A program made the position numbers and the translations under genes. DNA of 64,000 nt from Rhynochetos jubatus (taxonomy: Eukaryota > Chordata > Aves > Eurypygiformes > Rhynochetidae), in NCBI GenBank assembly GCA_027574665.1, contig CM050655.1:4092001-4156000 (forward strand). The letters run 5' to 3'. The notes under the pieces are model-generated. The model ran no database searches, was not told where the DNA came from, and worked only from the letters and a program-made list of their open reading frames with translations. Position 1 is the stretch's first letter; each line of letters begins with the position of its first letter. Shown here piece after piece: positions 49,116 through 60,075 of this stretch.

Positions 49116-52100
49116 GATTATTTCGTTTACTTGCCTATTAATAAGAATTTAAGCATTTAGGTTTTTGGTTTTTTTTTTCCCTCTCCAATTAAATGAAATG
49201 CTTTAGGGACAGAAAGGATTAAATAAACAACAAGCCTGCCTCCTTACGCAGAACTACTGTAGTACTGTGCGTGCCGTACCATGTATCACTCACCTGTAAG
49301 TTTGCTTTTATGGATCTACACCATTAGCTTGCACATTATAGATTAACAACAGTAGCAGTAAGAAGCTTTACAGTAAGTAGCTGCTGTGTTTGTTCAGCAG
49401 TTTCATTATAAATTGTGTATCTGCACTCTTTAATCTGAAGACTACAGCCAGCACCTAAAGTGCTGGGCATATATATTATGCCATTCATCTGATTTAAACA
49501 GCTTTTTGCTTGCTGAGAGCCTGAGAAGCAAACTGCACAGAGTTGAGAAGCAGCATGCAAAACCCAAAGCGAACCACTTGCTGTGCAAAGTTTTACTGGT
49601 CCTAAAAAAACCCCACCAAGAACCTTACAGTCCTGTGAGCAAACCTGAAAGTACACAGTGACCATTTAACTGTAGGTTATATTCACAATTTAGCTAATCT
49701 GAAGTGGTAATTGTCTTTTTTGCAAGGGAGTTTTAATCTATTCCTAGTATTTATTGATGATAATTCAATTAAAGTGTTAGTTCAAAGATAAGAGCTAAAT
49801 GCCACAACTTTGCATAACACATCTAGCCTCAAGGGCTGTATTCAATCTCCTGGTGATTTTGGACCACATTTGGTAAAATTCGTGTTTTCTGATAAGTTTG
49901 TTCCAGCCATTAAAACATCCTTATAACAGCAGTTTACACCATTAATTCTTCTCTTAAATGTAGAATTAATTTTACTACATGACCATTGAAACAAGTATCC
50001 CTGACACTGCTATTAGAGATGTTAATGATTCATTATCATGCTCATTTCAGGAATGATTTTCTAGTCATTTCTCCTGGTTTTTTTCCTATGTGAAAAATAA
50101 CAAAAACTTTGTACTGTCCAGAGGTGGTAGAAATAATAATCACTGATGCACCAATTATTTCACTCAAAATAGTCAGGAGCTCTCCATCCCTGGGGGCAGG
50201 AGAAGCTGAGTTGCACACAATATGAAGATGACAAACATTTAAAGAATTTCATCGATAACTGTACAGCAAAACACCATCTGAAGTCTACATTTAGGCACAG
50301 GAAGATATTTGACTTGATCTGCTACACTGAGACAGATGAGGTGAACAGTTTGAACAAATCCTTACTGAAGGAATCGGGTCAACTGAAATTATTCACAGAA
50401 TAATTGTCTTCTTTTACATTTAATTGAACTGTTGGAGGAAAGAAGAGATCACCTTGTGGGGTTTAAAACTTGAGAATTAAAAATAAAATGTTCTTTAATT
50501 TCTAAAAATATTCAGTACCTATGTTTGACTAAACAAAACACTTCATTTCAAACTGCATCTCACCTCAAAATGTGAAATGTTAGCACTTTCAGAGCAGAAA
50601 TACCTTTAATTCCTTTTGCTTAATTCTTACCCCAGCCTGTGATTTGTGTCTTCCTGTTCTGCCAAACTCAACATGTCAGTTTATTCACAGCAACCTACAG
50701 ACACATCGCCTTTGCAACCCTGCCTGTAGGGATTTCCCTCCTTGCCCTACAGCCACTTCCACCTTTCCCGGCATCCCGATGGAGGTACCAACCTCCATCA
50801 ACTATCTTCACAGATGGCCTGATCTTATCCCAGCTCATTTCAACATTTCCACGTCAGCCTTCTGTAAGACATTTGATATTCTGTCTACCCTCTCACCTTC
50901 CTGATTTTATTCATTACCCGTGTTGGCAGTCCCCTGACCTTCTCGTTGGCATTTCTTAATTTTCCTCAACTACGGATAGACCTTTCTTTTGTACTTGCCA
51001 CAAGAGAGGCATCACAGGCAGCTAGTGAATGAAATGGTACTGAAGGAAAACCTGAAGTTTCAAACAGGAAACTAGATTATTCATCATTTATTAAATTAGA
51101 AATTTCATATCTGCTCTGAAGATACCGCATCAAAGTCTCCAATGAGAATGGTTTCTTATTAGCCTCCAAGTAAAATTTTTATCATGTATTATCACAGCAA
51201 GTGGCTGAAACCAAAGGAATTTAATAAGCACCTCCAAACTGCAGGTCAGGTTCCTCACCGAGTCCTTAATTGGAATATAGTAGATCCTGCAGATGAACAG
51301 GCTTTATACCACGGACACGTGCATTTTGCCACTTCTGCCTTATCAAGGGTGAAAGATGCCCAACTATTTTCACCACGTTTCAAATTTATTTGTTCCTGAA
51401 TATCTGGAAGGCTTTTCCAGAAAACGGCCACCTCACCTCCACCCCAACTCATTTAAACCATCTCTCCGCCTTTTTTATGCAAGTCTAGTGCTGGTTACAC
51501 AAGCGAAAACAAATACACAGCAATGCAGTAAGCACTTGTTTTGGAATTTCTACTCTGAATTCTAACCTATAACCACCCCCTAATTGCATCATAATTTGCT
51601 TTCTGAAATACAAACCAGCTCAAGTTCACAGCCAGCTGGCTAAGGAGGGATCAGCAATGCAGCAGGCAATGTCCAAATTTGTTCCATTCCCCTTCAGCAG
51701 AAGGGACTTCTCCAGCTAATGCAACTCAGCAAAAGGGTCCAGAAAGGTCCTTTCCTGACACAGTGTGAGGAGGAGGTAACTTCAGACATTGCAGAGGTTT
51801 TTTTATGTGCCCGAGTCATCTGTTGGAGCATAAAACCATTTTTTTAAGAAATTCAGATATATTCAAAAATAGCATTTCCTGTATCCCACATGAAAAAAAA
51901 ATAACACTGTTTATTAAAACTCGAAAGACTTAGGAGGATGGGAAAAAAAATACAACTCAGTCATAACAACCCAACTCTGGCAGTCAACCACCCAAACCAA
52001 AGTACTCTTAAAGCAAAAAAAAAAGAAAAAGAACACACATCATCCAAGGAAACATGCAAATATTGCAGTTCACTCTTTGGAAAAGAGAAAAAGTTCACAG

Positions 52101-52619
52101 GGAACACATAAGCAATCATGATTTCAGAACTAAATTCTCCTTCAGGGGAATTCTACAGAACACAAGGAGGCAAAGCAGAGAAGAGCTCAGAGGATGAACT
52201 GGACATAGGACTGCTCATGCTTGCAGCTTGTGGCACTACAGAGGAAAGCATGTTACCCCTGCATGGACAGGAGGAACAAAACCCCCCAGCTCTGACCAAG
52301 GGCAGCCTGCATCACCAGTGGTCATGCCCACAGGTCTCTCTTTGGCCTCGCACATTCCACATATTACCTGAACACCCTGCAGCCAAGCACCAGGTGGGTT
52401 TGTCCCACCACCACGAAGATAACTTGTATAACAGCATATACAGCACATTTGGAGGACTAAACTTACAGCATCCCTTATCTGAAATACATCCCTAAGGAGA
52501 CCATATGGCATCCTCTTCGCTAGAGTTCCCTTAAGTACTTCTCTGGAAAAAAGTGCATAAAGCTCAGGATTAAAAAGAAATTATTTGCAAAGTGTCTTGT
52601 CCACATTGAGTTAATAGCT
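49116..52619. other. Unique noncoding DNA, no gene recognised
   Basis: No family signature in any frame. The 125-codon + frame at 52118-52495 begins with a plausible acidic segment (EKSSEDELDIGLLML) but has no homologue I recognise and lacks splice support. A-rich runs near 51893-51903 and 52015-52029 are simple sequence. Confidence 0.5.
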
Positions 52620-52642
52620 GGGGGGGGGGGGGGGGGGGGGGG
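52620..52642 (+). repeat. Poly-G run, 23 bases
   Basis: Twenty-three consecutive G residues end abruptly in CCC. It is the longest homopolymer in the window. It could form G-quadruplexes, and its exact length should be treated as uncertain. Confidence 0.9.
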
Positions 52643-53716
52643 CCCAGAAATAGTCACCTTCTGTAGTTTTTAAGACTAGGTTTGGATAATAGCAAATCTT
52701 CTCCTTTTATCAAGTCTGCACATTATGAAGGAATAGATGTGCTGCTGTCCTTGTTTTGCCCACGTGCAACAAACTCACAATTGCGTGATGTTGGGTTGCT
52801 GCAGGCAGCTTTGGGTATGCTGCAGCGGAGGACCCCAAAGCCCTCCCCTCACACCTCACAGCTGCCTTCTCTCCTCCATTTCCAAAACTGCTTCAAGCAG
52901 AAGCGGACATTTGGGGATGCCCTTTTTCTACTCTGGCACCTCACAACAGTAACCTGTATATAGCAGTCACCTTCCTATTATCTTTTAAACCACATCCACC
53001 TCTAATTTGCTCTTTCAAGATGATTGGTAGCAAATTTGCTAATACAGTTCATCCTCTCTAGGTTGCCTTGCCAAGAGGATGCTGGATTCAGTACTTTTTT
53101 CTGTTGGCCCATCCCTGTGTTATCTGGGCTTCACACACCTGACAATTTCTTACCTCATCTGGAGCACATGACATTCACTGTCCTGGGATGTGGCTTGCTG
53201 AATAGCTTCCAGCACACAGACCCGTTTATTTACCTACCAAAATCTGACAGCATGTGGTGTTTGTTATTCACTCTTTGCTCATGTGGCCGACTCACCTTTC
53301 ATGCGGTATCATACACTACATTTTTAACCCCAGTTCTAAGGCCGCAACAGGTAAACACTAAGCATCATAGAAGGTAGCCTGAAGCCCACACGAGCGCAGG
53401 GGTATGAACACAGCTTCTGAGCCAAGCTCTTCGTTCAGCACTTAGCAACCCTTTCCTGTTGATATCAGGCAGCAGCTCCAAGGCTTTACTTTTCAGACCT
53501 GGATTAGCTACTCGTTAACATGGCAAAGTCCAAGTCCTTCAGCACAAAGAAGTTCTTTTTATTTCATGTGTCAAACTGAGAAGAAATCACTTCCCGCATT
53601 GCAGAGCTTCTTTTAAAACAGCAGCATTGAATAAGTGTTAAATCACAGCTAATAGGGGCTTTACAGGACACATTTTTGCACATGAGTATAACACTGAAGG
53701 GTAATGGACCTCCACT
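52643..53716. other. Unique noncoding DNA, no gene recognised
   Basis: Frames at 52682-52963 and 53024-53377 on + are Cys/Leu/Phe-rich, with no signature and no consistent splice sites. Confidence 0.5.
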
Positions 53717-54078
53717 GAGCTGGCAAATTCTGCACAGGTAAGAGATGTTTTACCAAGAGAGACAATAGCTGCCAGAACATCATTCTGAAAGGGAAAACAA
53801 CAGAAATAGCCTCAGTAATACAGCACGGAGACTACAGCATTGAAAGCATCCTTGATGTGACAGGGAATGAAAAGGCAGATTGGCTTCACAGTACTGCGTC
53901 CTTGCAAGATGCAGATGTCACTGAGAGGCAACACAGGGGACTTTCAGTCCCTGATGTGGGCTTGCTAGACAGCCACATCACCAAACACCTGGCCCCATTG
54001 ACTGCCACCTCCTCAAAGAAGACTGTAAAAGGCACCTGGCTGAGCACCCTGCACAACCACCAGACAGATAACTCATAA
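53717..54078 (+). other. Unexplained open segment of about 120 codons
   Basis: A frame opens after TGA at about 53717 and stops at TAA 54076-54078. It contains DVTGNEKADWLHSTASLQDA, which vaguely recalls the GNExAD motif near the end of RNase H domains in retroelements, but the rest shows no RNase H hallmarks. A strong donor (GCACAG/GTAAGAG) lies inside its 5' part near 53735. It sits about 220 bp upstream of the solo LTR but is separated from it by a microsatellite and shows no polypurine tract, so it is unlikely to be LTR-linked internal sequence. Chance or an old retroelement relic are both possible. Confidence 0.2.
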
Positions 54079-54114
54079 CAGTTCTATAGCAGTGAAGGAA
54101 ACCAGTATTTTTTT

Positions 54115-54124
54115 CCCCCCCCCC
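54115..54124 (+). repeat. Poly-C run, 10 bases
   Basis: Ten C residues follow seven T residues, a simple pyrimidine tract. Confidence 0.85.
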
Positions 54125-54262
54125 ATACTTTTAGTCAAGCTTTGCTCTGCTGGACCTAATGCAACGAGAAGAGACAACCCTCCCTAGTCAATAGGCAGGC
54201 AGGAGAGGCAACTCCTACATCAAGCAATTATTAAAACTGTATCTCTAATTAACAATAAACTG

Positions 54263-54298
54263 TTTAATTATTATTAATTATTATTATAATAATAATTA
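54263..54298 (+). repeat. TTA/TAA-type microsatellite
   Basis: The tract of TTATTAATTATTATTATAAT-like units is an imperfect trinucleotide AT-only microsatellite ending right at the LTR boundary. Its TTA half followed by TAA half can also fold as an inverted repeat. AT-rich DNA may have favoured the neighbouring insertion. Confidence 0.8.
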
Positions 54299-54558
54299 AC
54301 AGTGTCCTGGTTTTGGTTGGGATGGAGTTAATTTTCCTCCTAGCAGCTGGTACAGTGCTGTGGTTTGGATTCAGCAAGAGAATAATGTGATGTTTTGGTG
54401 GTTGCTAAGCAGTGCTTGCACTATCTCACAGACTTTTCAGGTTCCTATGCTCTGCCATAACGGAGGTGCACAAGAGGGAGAGTGCACAGCTGGGAGAGCT
54501 GACCCAAACTGGCAAAAGGGACACCCACACTGGATTTTCCATATGATGTCATGCTCAG

Positions 54559-54566
54559 TATATAAA
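54559..54566 (+). promoter_or_regulatory. LTR TATA box
   Basis: TATATAAA lies about 136 bp before the LTR polyadenylation signal, downstream of a TGATGTCATGC segment that resembles a CRE/ATF site. In an active LTR this would be the core promoter. Activity of this copy is unknown. Confidence 0.55.
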
Positions 54567-54701
54567 CTAGGGGAGAGTTGACCAGGGAGCAGTAACCACA
54601 GCTCAGGAACTGGCTGGGCATGGTCAGCAGGTGGTCAGCAATTGCATTGCACATCACTTGTTTTATATATATATAATTATTTTATTTCCCTTTGATACCC
54701 T

Positions 54702-54707
54702 ATTAAA
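54702..54707 (+). terminator. LTR polyadenylation signal ATTAAA
   Basis: The ATTAAA hexamer is followed within 30 bp by a TTTTATCTTTCC T/GT-rich stretch, the usual arrangement for cleavage and polyadenylation at the R/U5 border. Confidence 0.5.
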
Positions 54708-54833
54708 CCATCTTCATCTCAACCCATGGGTTTTATCTTTCCCCCCTCATTCTCCTTCCCATGCCACCATAGATGAGGCATCAGCGAGTGGCTGCGTGGT
54801 GCTTACTTGCCAGCTGGGGGTTAAACCATGACA

Positions 54834-57759
54834 AATAGCAGCAAACAAGAGCCAGTGCCAACTGGCTTTAAGTAGGAAGGAGTCCAGAAAATACTACTTC
54901 TATGTATTCGTCCCGCTACAGTTCAGAAAGACACTGTTTTAAATTGCTGTTTCTGATTTTTCTAATCTGAATTTATGTAAAAATCACAATCTATTTTCTA
55001 TTTAAGTTATTTGGGGGGGGACACCAAAAAACCCTTCACAAAATGAAGGAGACACCTGAACTCAATTTTCTTTTATGACCTTTATTCTAGACAGACCAAT
55101 ACTAAAACTGCTTTCTTAAAAAAAGCCATTATGGCAACCTTGGTTTTTTCCCCACTGTGCTCCCTCAGAAAAATGAGGTTTTAGTTCTGAGAGTCATAAT
55201 TCAGCAGAAGAGCTTAAGTTTTCCCTCCTATGCCTGCCTTACCTTATTAACTCACTTATGTTATCTTTCAGTGAGGAGACGGCTTAACTCACCAGCTTCC
55301 TCTGAGTACTCTTACTATCACTTGATGTTTTATTAACTTCCTACACATCATACTCTTAAAAAATTATTTGCAGTGGTTTAGTATATATCCAGCTTTGCTA
55401 CATTTTCACTTTTTATTATGCTTTATTATGCATTCATCTTCTCCTCAACACCTGTTTCAACTCCAAAAAAGATCTAAAGTCAGAGAGAAAGTAGTATTTT
55501 GCAAAGGGACCAGAGTGACTGGGGCTGCCTTGAAGGAAATTAAATCAGTGTCTCTGCAGTGATCAAAAATACCACACTAGTTATAGTTGCACAGTGCAAA
55601 GGAATTGGATTTTCCCTGCTGAGCAGCTGCTATTGCATTTGCTTTACTGCAGCCTTCTGTGGTTAGTAACTCCAGGTGAGGAGTTGCACAAGAATACGTT
55701 ACTGGAAGCCTAAGGAGGGAGCATGTGCTAAGGGAGAGCTATAGACCACTGGTTTTCACTTGGTTTCAGCAGTGTTACACAGAGCAGTAGCTACATCAAG
55801 CCTATGTAACATGATGAGTCCAAAAACTAATGTGGCAGAAAGTTGCTGAAATTCCCCACAAAACACCAAGGTGTTCACTAGCAGAGTACAACCAGCTCTA
55901 AAAGCAGTAAAGATTGGCCCCCAAGTGTCAAAAACATGAGCCATTTTCTCCATGATAAGGTGGTTCTGTCAGTTTACTTTCCCAAATCTCTCATGAAGAT
56001 TGGGTCACACAGTGCTAACTGCTGTACAGAAACGCAGTCCCTCTTCCAGGTAAGTCATAATCCATAAGCAAATATTAGAAGAGTTGCCAGCGGAAAGATT
56101 AACGTGGAGTGAGACCCAGTGGTTACCCACACTACCTGCTCATGGGGTTGGGATGAGTCCATGACATCCTTTAGAAAGTGTTAACACTAAAGTACATCAA
56201 GTGTTGTCTTAATTTTAATGAAAGAAATGGCCTTAGAGAGTCAGAACTCTTAGAATGACCCTGACATTTTATTGCTTTAAGTTGTTACCTAATGTCTGAG
56301 TTTAAGGATAGAAGTGTCATGGCTGTTATATTCCACTGCTAGCAGAGGGGCTGGGAAAGAAAAAAAGCAAAACACCAACCAACCAAACTTAGAGTTGGAA
56401 AAAAAGCAGGAAAACTGAAGCCATTTCCCATGCAAACATTCTTTTTCCCTTAGCAGTAAGTGATGATGTTTTGCAGATATCTTTCTTCTTCTTTTATGGA
56501 GCAGGCAACAGACCCACTCAATAATCTTTAAGACAGCAAGAGATGACAGCAGTAGCTGTCTTTTTTTTGGTTTTTTGAAGCAAGGCAAAAATGGAGTTGA
56601 GATGGAATGAATCTGCTGTTATGACAGTCCACGCCTGCTTCTTGAAAGAATGACGAGACAAATGAAAAATCTAAAAGCAAAAGGAAATTGAGTTTCAGCT
56701 GGAGGCAAACTGCTTTCTTACGTGCAGCCTCCTTTCCAGAGGCTAGCAGTTACAGGACCTGGGCTCAAACTCACTCACACCTGGACAACTTGTAGCAAAC
56801 AAGAGCGCTCAGGTTTTCAGCTGTTTTTTGGACACGAGCTCATAGCAATGTTAAAAGAAGCTGCCTGACTGCTTTTGCAAGAAGTCAAAATAGACCAAAG
56901 GGAAAAAGAAATAACACAGAGAAGGCTGAGAAAGTAGGCAGGAGTCAGAGAATGAGGCAGCAGGTCTCCAGCAAGTTCCCTGCTCCTGATTAACCTTACA
57001 CAAACACCACTTTTTTCACACTCATGGGAAGACAGAAAAAGGGCAGACTGCAGAAGGGTTAGAGAAGCAGGAATAGGATTAAGAAGCAGCTTAAAGGACT
57101 GGGAGGAACACAAATGACCCATGACTTGCCAGCCTGATGACAGGTAAGACAGCAGTGATGTCACCTGTGCCAGAGAGCAGGAGGGATGTTCAGATGGTCA
57201 GCCTTATCTGTATGAAATTTAATTTGACCGAGAAATACCCAAGGAGAAGTGACAGAGATGTATGAACTGGTGGAAGAAGACAGGCAAGAAATAGAGCCAA
57301 GTGTAAATAAACCTTCCCTGGAGGTCAGCCAAAGCCACACCGTATCTGCTACCCTTACCCACAGGGACATTTTCTCCCAAGCCTACCCTTAGCAGGTGTG
57401 TCTGAGCTCAAACCCATTACCTATTCTCTCTTTGAAAGCCAGTTCCCATGCTCCTGCCTTCTCACATGCTGAGGCCCGGCTGCCCAGCTCTGCCAGCCAG
57501 CACAGGCACACACATTATTTTGCGATGCCTGCAAGGCACACCACCGAGTATAAACCCTGCGCTCCAACTGCAGTGCTACAGCAATGCATGTATAGAAAAG
57601 TTCTGTTTCAAAAACTCAGGAGTTTACAGCTTCTACGAGCAACAAGCCTGATGCAATCCTAGCAGCTTCACAGCACCTCACAGCCTTACCTCCTCTGTCA
57701 CTGCACAAACGTGTGTCCTAAACCCAACATTATATGAAGATAATATCTCAGCAAGATGT
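54834..57759. other. Unique noncoding DNA, no gene recognised
   Basis: Frames at 56289-56588 and 56817-57164 on the minus strand and 57396-57662 on + have no family signature. A good donor-like site (CTTCCAG/GTAAGTC) lies near 56048 on + but has no supported exon before it. Confidence 0.55.
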
Positions 57760-58080
57760 TTTTTACTTTAAATGATGGCATAGCCTGTCTACTGACATGA
57801 AATCACAGTTAATCTACAGATTTGCACTGAAACTATTATCCTACAATAGTGATTTTGCATTGTAATAGCTTCATTAGCACAGCCTCCAAAGAATCGCTCA
57901 AATACTTCAGTGTAATTTCAAATCGTAACAGAATTGTAATGATATTGGAATAGGCTGTCCATACATTTGCATTGAAATTAGACTGATATAATGATCATTA
58001 TTCATCAAGCCATTTACACTAAGTCTCTACAGACTTACACAGAAATTTTTGCCATTGAGTTTCAGCACCATACAGCTTTA
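57760..58080. promoter_or_regulatory. Possible conserved noncoding element
   Basis: This AT-rich, repeat-free block is dense with TAAT/ATTA homeodomain cores and octamer-like words, for example TTTTGCATTGTAATAGC and ACATTTGCATTGAAAT. It is the strongest-looking enhancer-like block in the window by composition, but conservation cannot be shown from one sequence. Confidence 0.25.
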
Positions 58081-59894
58081 TAACACTATTTTTTGTTCTG
58101 AATTCCTTTTTAAACCTATATTTATTCCCTTACCATAATCCAGATGGAAATCTGGGTAAGACTGTTCAAGTCAGATGTTATGTTTTCAATTCCAGTGGCA
58201 AGTAAATATATGTTGTAAAATCATCGTAACAAAGCCACCGTGTTTCTCACCTACTCATTATAATTTCAGCTTTTTTATGTCATTCAAGACCACCGAGTTC
58301 TTTCTCAACCCTATTATGCTCTTAAAACTTCAATATGATTTAGGTCAACTTCTATGAAGAAGCTACAGAAAAAGACAAGATCTATGGAAATGTTAGGAGA
58401 TGGTTAGTTTAGTAACCTGTACTGCTCACTTATCTAAAAATACTACAGAAATTCTAAGCCATAGCAGCTGCAAATGCCTGACCACTGCTTTGCAAGTATC
58501 CAACCTGCAGCTATTCACAGTAATCATAATGCACTAGGAGCAAGTGCATTGGCCTCCGTGTCACCAGCGGATGGGAAGAGTCTTAAGGGCAGCAATTGAA
58601 GCAAACACGACCAAACAAATCTTGGTCCAAACAGCCAAAATTTAACTTCTGAAAAGATTAAGCTCATTCACTTGAGAAATTCCCAGTTATGTGGCTACAG
58701 CTGGGGCTTGGTGGGTCCCAGACAAAGTCACAGGGCTTAGACAGCTGCAAAGCTGCGGGCCTGGACGAAGCTGTGTTTCAGAGGGGCTGGCTAAAATAAC
58801 CACCCAAGACAGTGCCGCAGAATGGCAGCAAGGTTTGCTCCATCTCCTAGTGACTTCAGTCAACTGCACTGTCTGAATGTACCATTAGGCCCGAACCAGA
58901 GAATAATTTTTGATTAGCCTCACACATTCACAAGCAGACAGCTGAAGTTCAAAACATTTAGTTTATGCCAAATATGGGCTGCTAATTCAGTTTTCACTTT
59001 GGGGAATGATATACGAATTATTCCTTGTGCCCACTGCAATCACTGACACAGAGACCAAGAGCAAAGGTCCAATTTCCACTGCACAGTGGCAGATGGTAAC
59101 CAGCCTCCTTCCCACAGTTTGACTTGCAATAGCATTTGCTAACCACTCCCTGCATTTTAGCCCACAGACAGCAAACCACAGGTACCTGGGAAGATTAATG
59201 CCATCACACCAGCCTTCCCCACATGATTCCCAAACTATTTGCCATTTTTCCAATGGCATTAGCTTGCTACCTACCACCAGCTGCTTTTCCAGAGTTGGCA
59301 TCCTTGTTCTTGTGACAGATCAGATCTGGAAATATCTCTGCAGCACAAAAACAAGCTCTGGTATCTTCAGAGACCACAGAAGGTGGCACAGCCAACAAAC
59401 ACACTGAAGGAGCCAGGGAGCACCTAGAAATCCTCATTGTCTCCCACAGCTTGCTCTGCATTCACATGGGGTGGGTAACAACCTCCAATAATTAATTTAG
59501 CACTGCTACTAATTGAGCCAGGTATCACCCACTGGTCTGGGAAGAGGGTTGTGATTGCAGGTACTCAACAGCAGAAATCAGGGTAATCCCCAAAAGGAGG
59601 TTGGGGAAAGCAACTCTAGCAAATAACTTGAGCTTTTTTCCATCCCGATCAGACAAGAAAACAAAAAGCAATAGGAAGAGATAAACAGGACTCTGCAAAT
59701 CACAGTGGTTAAATTGGGGACTATCCAGTTATACTAAGAAACATTTGACATTCACATATTCACACCTAGGCTAACACCTTTGTCATTTAGAATAAAAAAC
59801 TATTTTCCTCAAGTCTCATTTTTAGCCTCCAGTTCTAATTTTATTTACAAAAGCTGGTCAAACGGATCATTATCTAACAGACAGAAGAGGGAAC
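58081..59894. other. Unique noncoding DNA with a shared 20-mer
   Basis: No gene is recognised. The 20-mer TTAATGCCATCACACCAGCC at 59195-59214 recurs with one mismatch at 62456-62475 and may mark two copies of an unnamed old repeat. Confidence 0.5.
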
Positions 59895-60075
59895 TGCAAG
59901 CCAGTACTTCTGGATTTTATTCCCAGCTCTGTCACTGCCTCACTGCATGACTTCTGGCAGTCAATAAATCTAACTGTGCTTTAATTTAATAATCTATAAA
60001 GTGGAAGTATTGCTCACTTAGCTTCAGTGTCACCCAGTGAAGTAAGTTAATATTCCAAAAGTACTTTAAGATTCA
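59895..60075 (+). repeat. MIR-type SINE, sense orientation
   Basis: The series of phrases matches the MIR consensus order: TTCCCAGCTCTGTCACTGCC (where MIR has the B-box and core), CACTGCATGACTTCTGGCAG, then CTGTGCTTTAATTTAATAATCTATAAAGTGG (split here at the CTGTGCTTT and TCTATAAAGTGG phrases), then GTAAGTTAATATT near the 3' side. MIRs are tRNA-derived SINEs spread by L2 LINEs early in amniote history. The copy is diverged and inactive. Confidence 0.7.

Larger units (their letters stand above)
54303..54833 (+). mobile_element. Solo LTR of an avian endogenous retrovirus (ERVL-like)
   Basis: The element begins TGTCCTGGTTTTGGTTGG and ends GGGTTAAACCATGACA, with the TG...CA ends expected of LTRs. 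A TATA box (TATATAAA, 54559-54566) and an ATTAAA polyadenylation signal (54702-54707) lie in the expected U3 and R order. Flanking 5-mers AACAG and AATAG match at 4 of 5 positions, in line with a decayed 5-bp target duplication as made by ERVL-type elements. The wording agrees with an LTR family abundant in birds; I do not assert a family name. No gag, pol or env sequence adjoins it, so recombination between two LTRs probably removed the provirus. The copy is about 530 bp and seems internally shortened. Confidence 0.85.
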
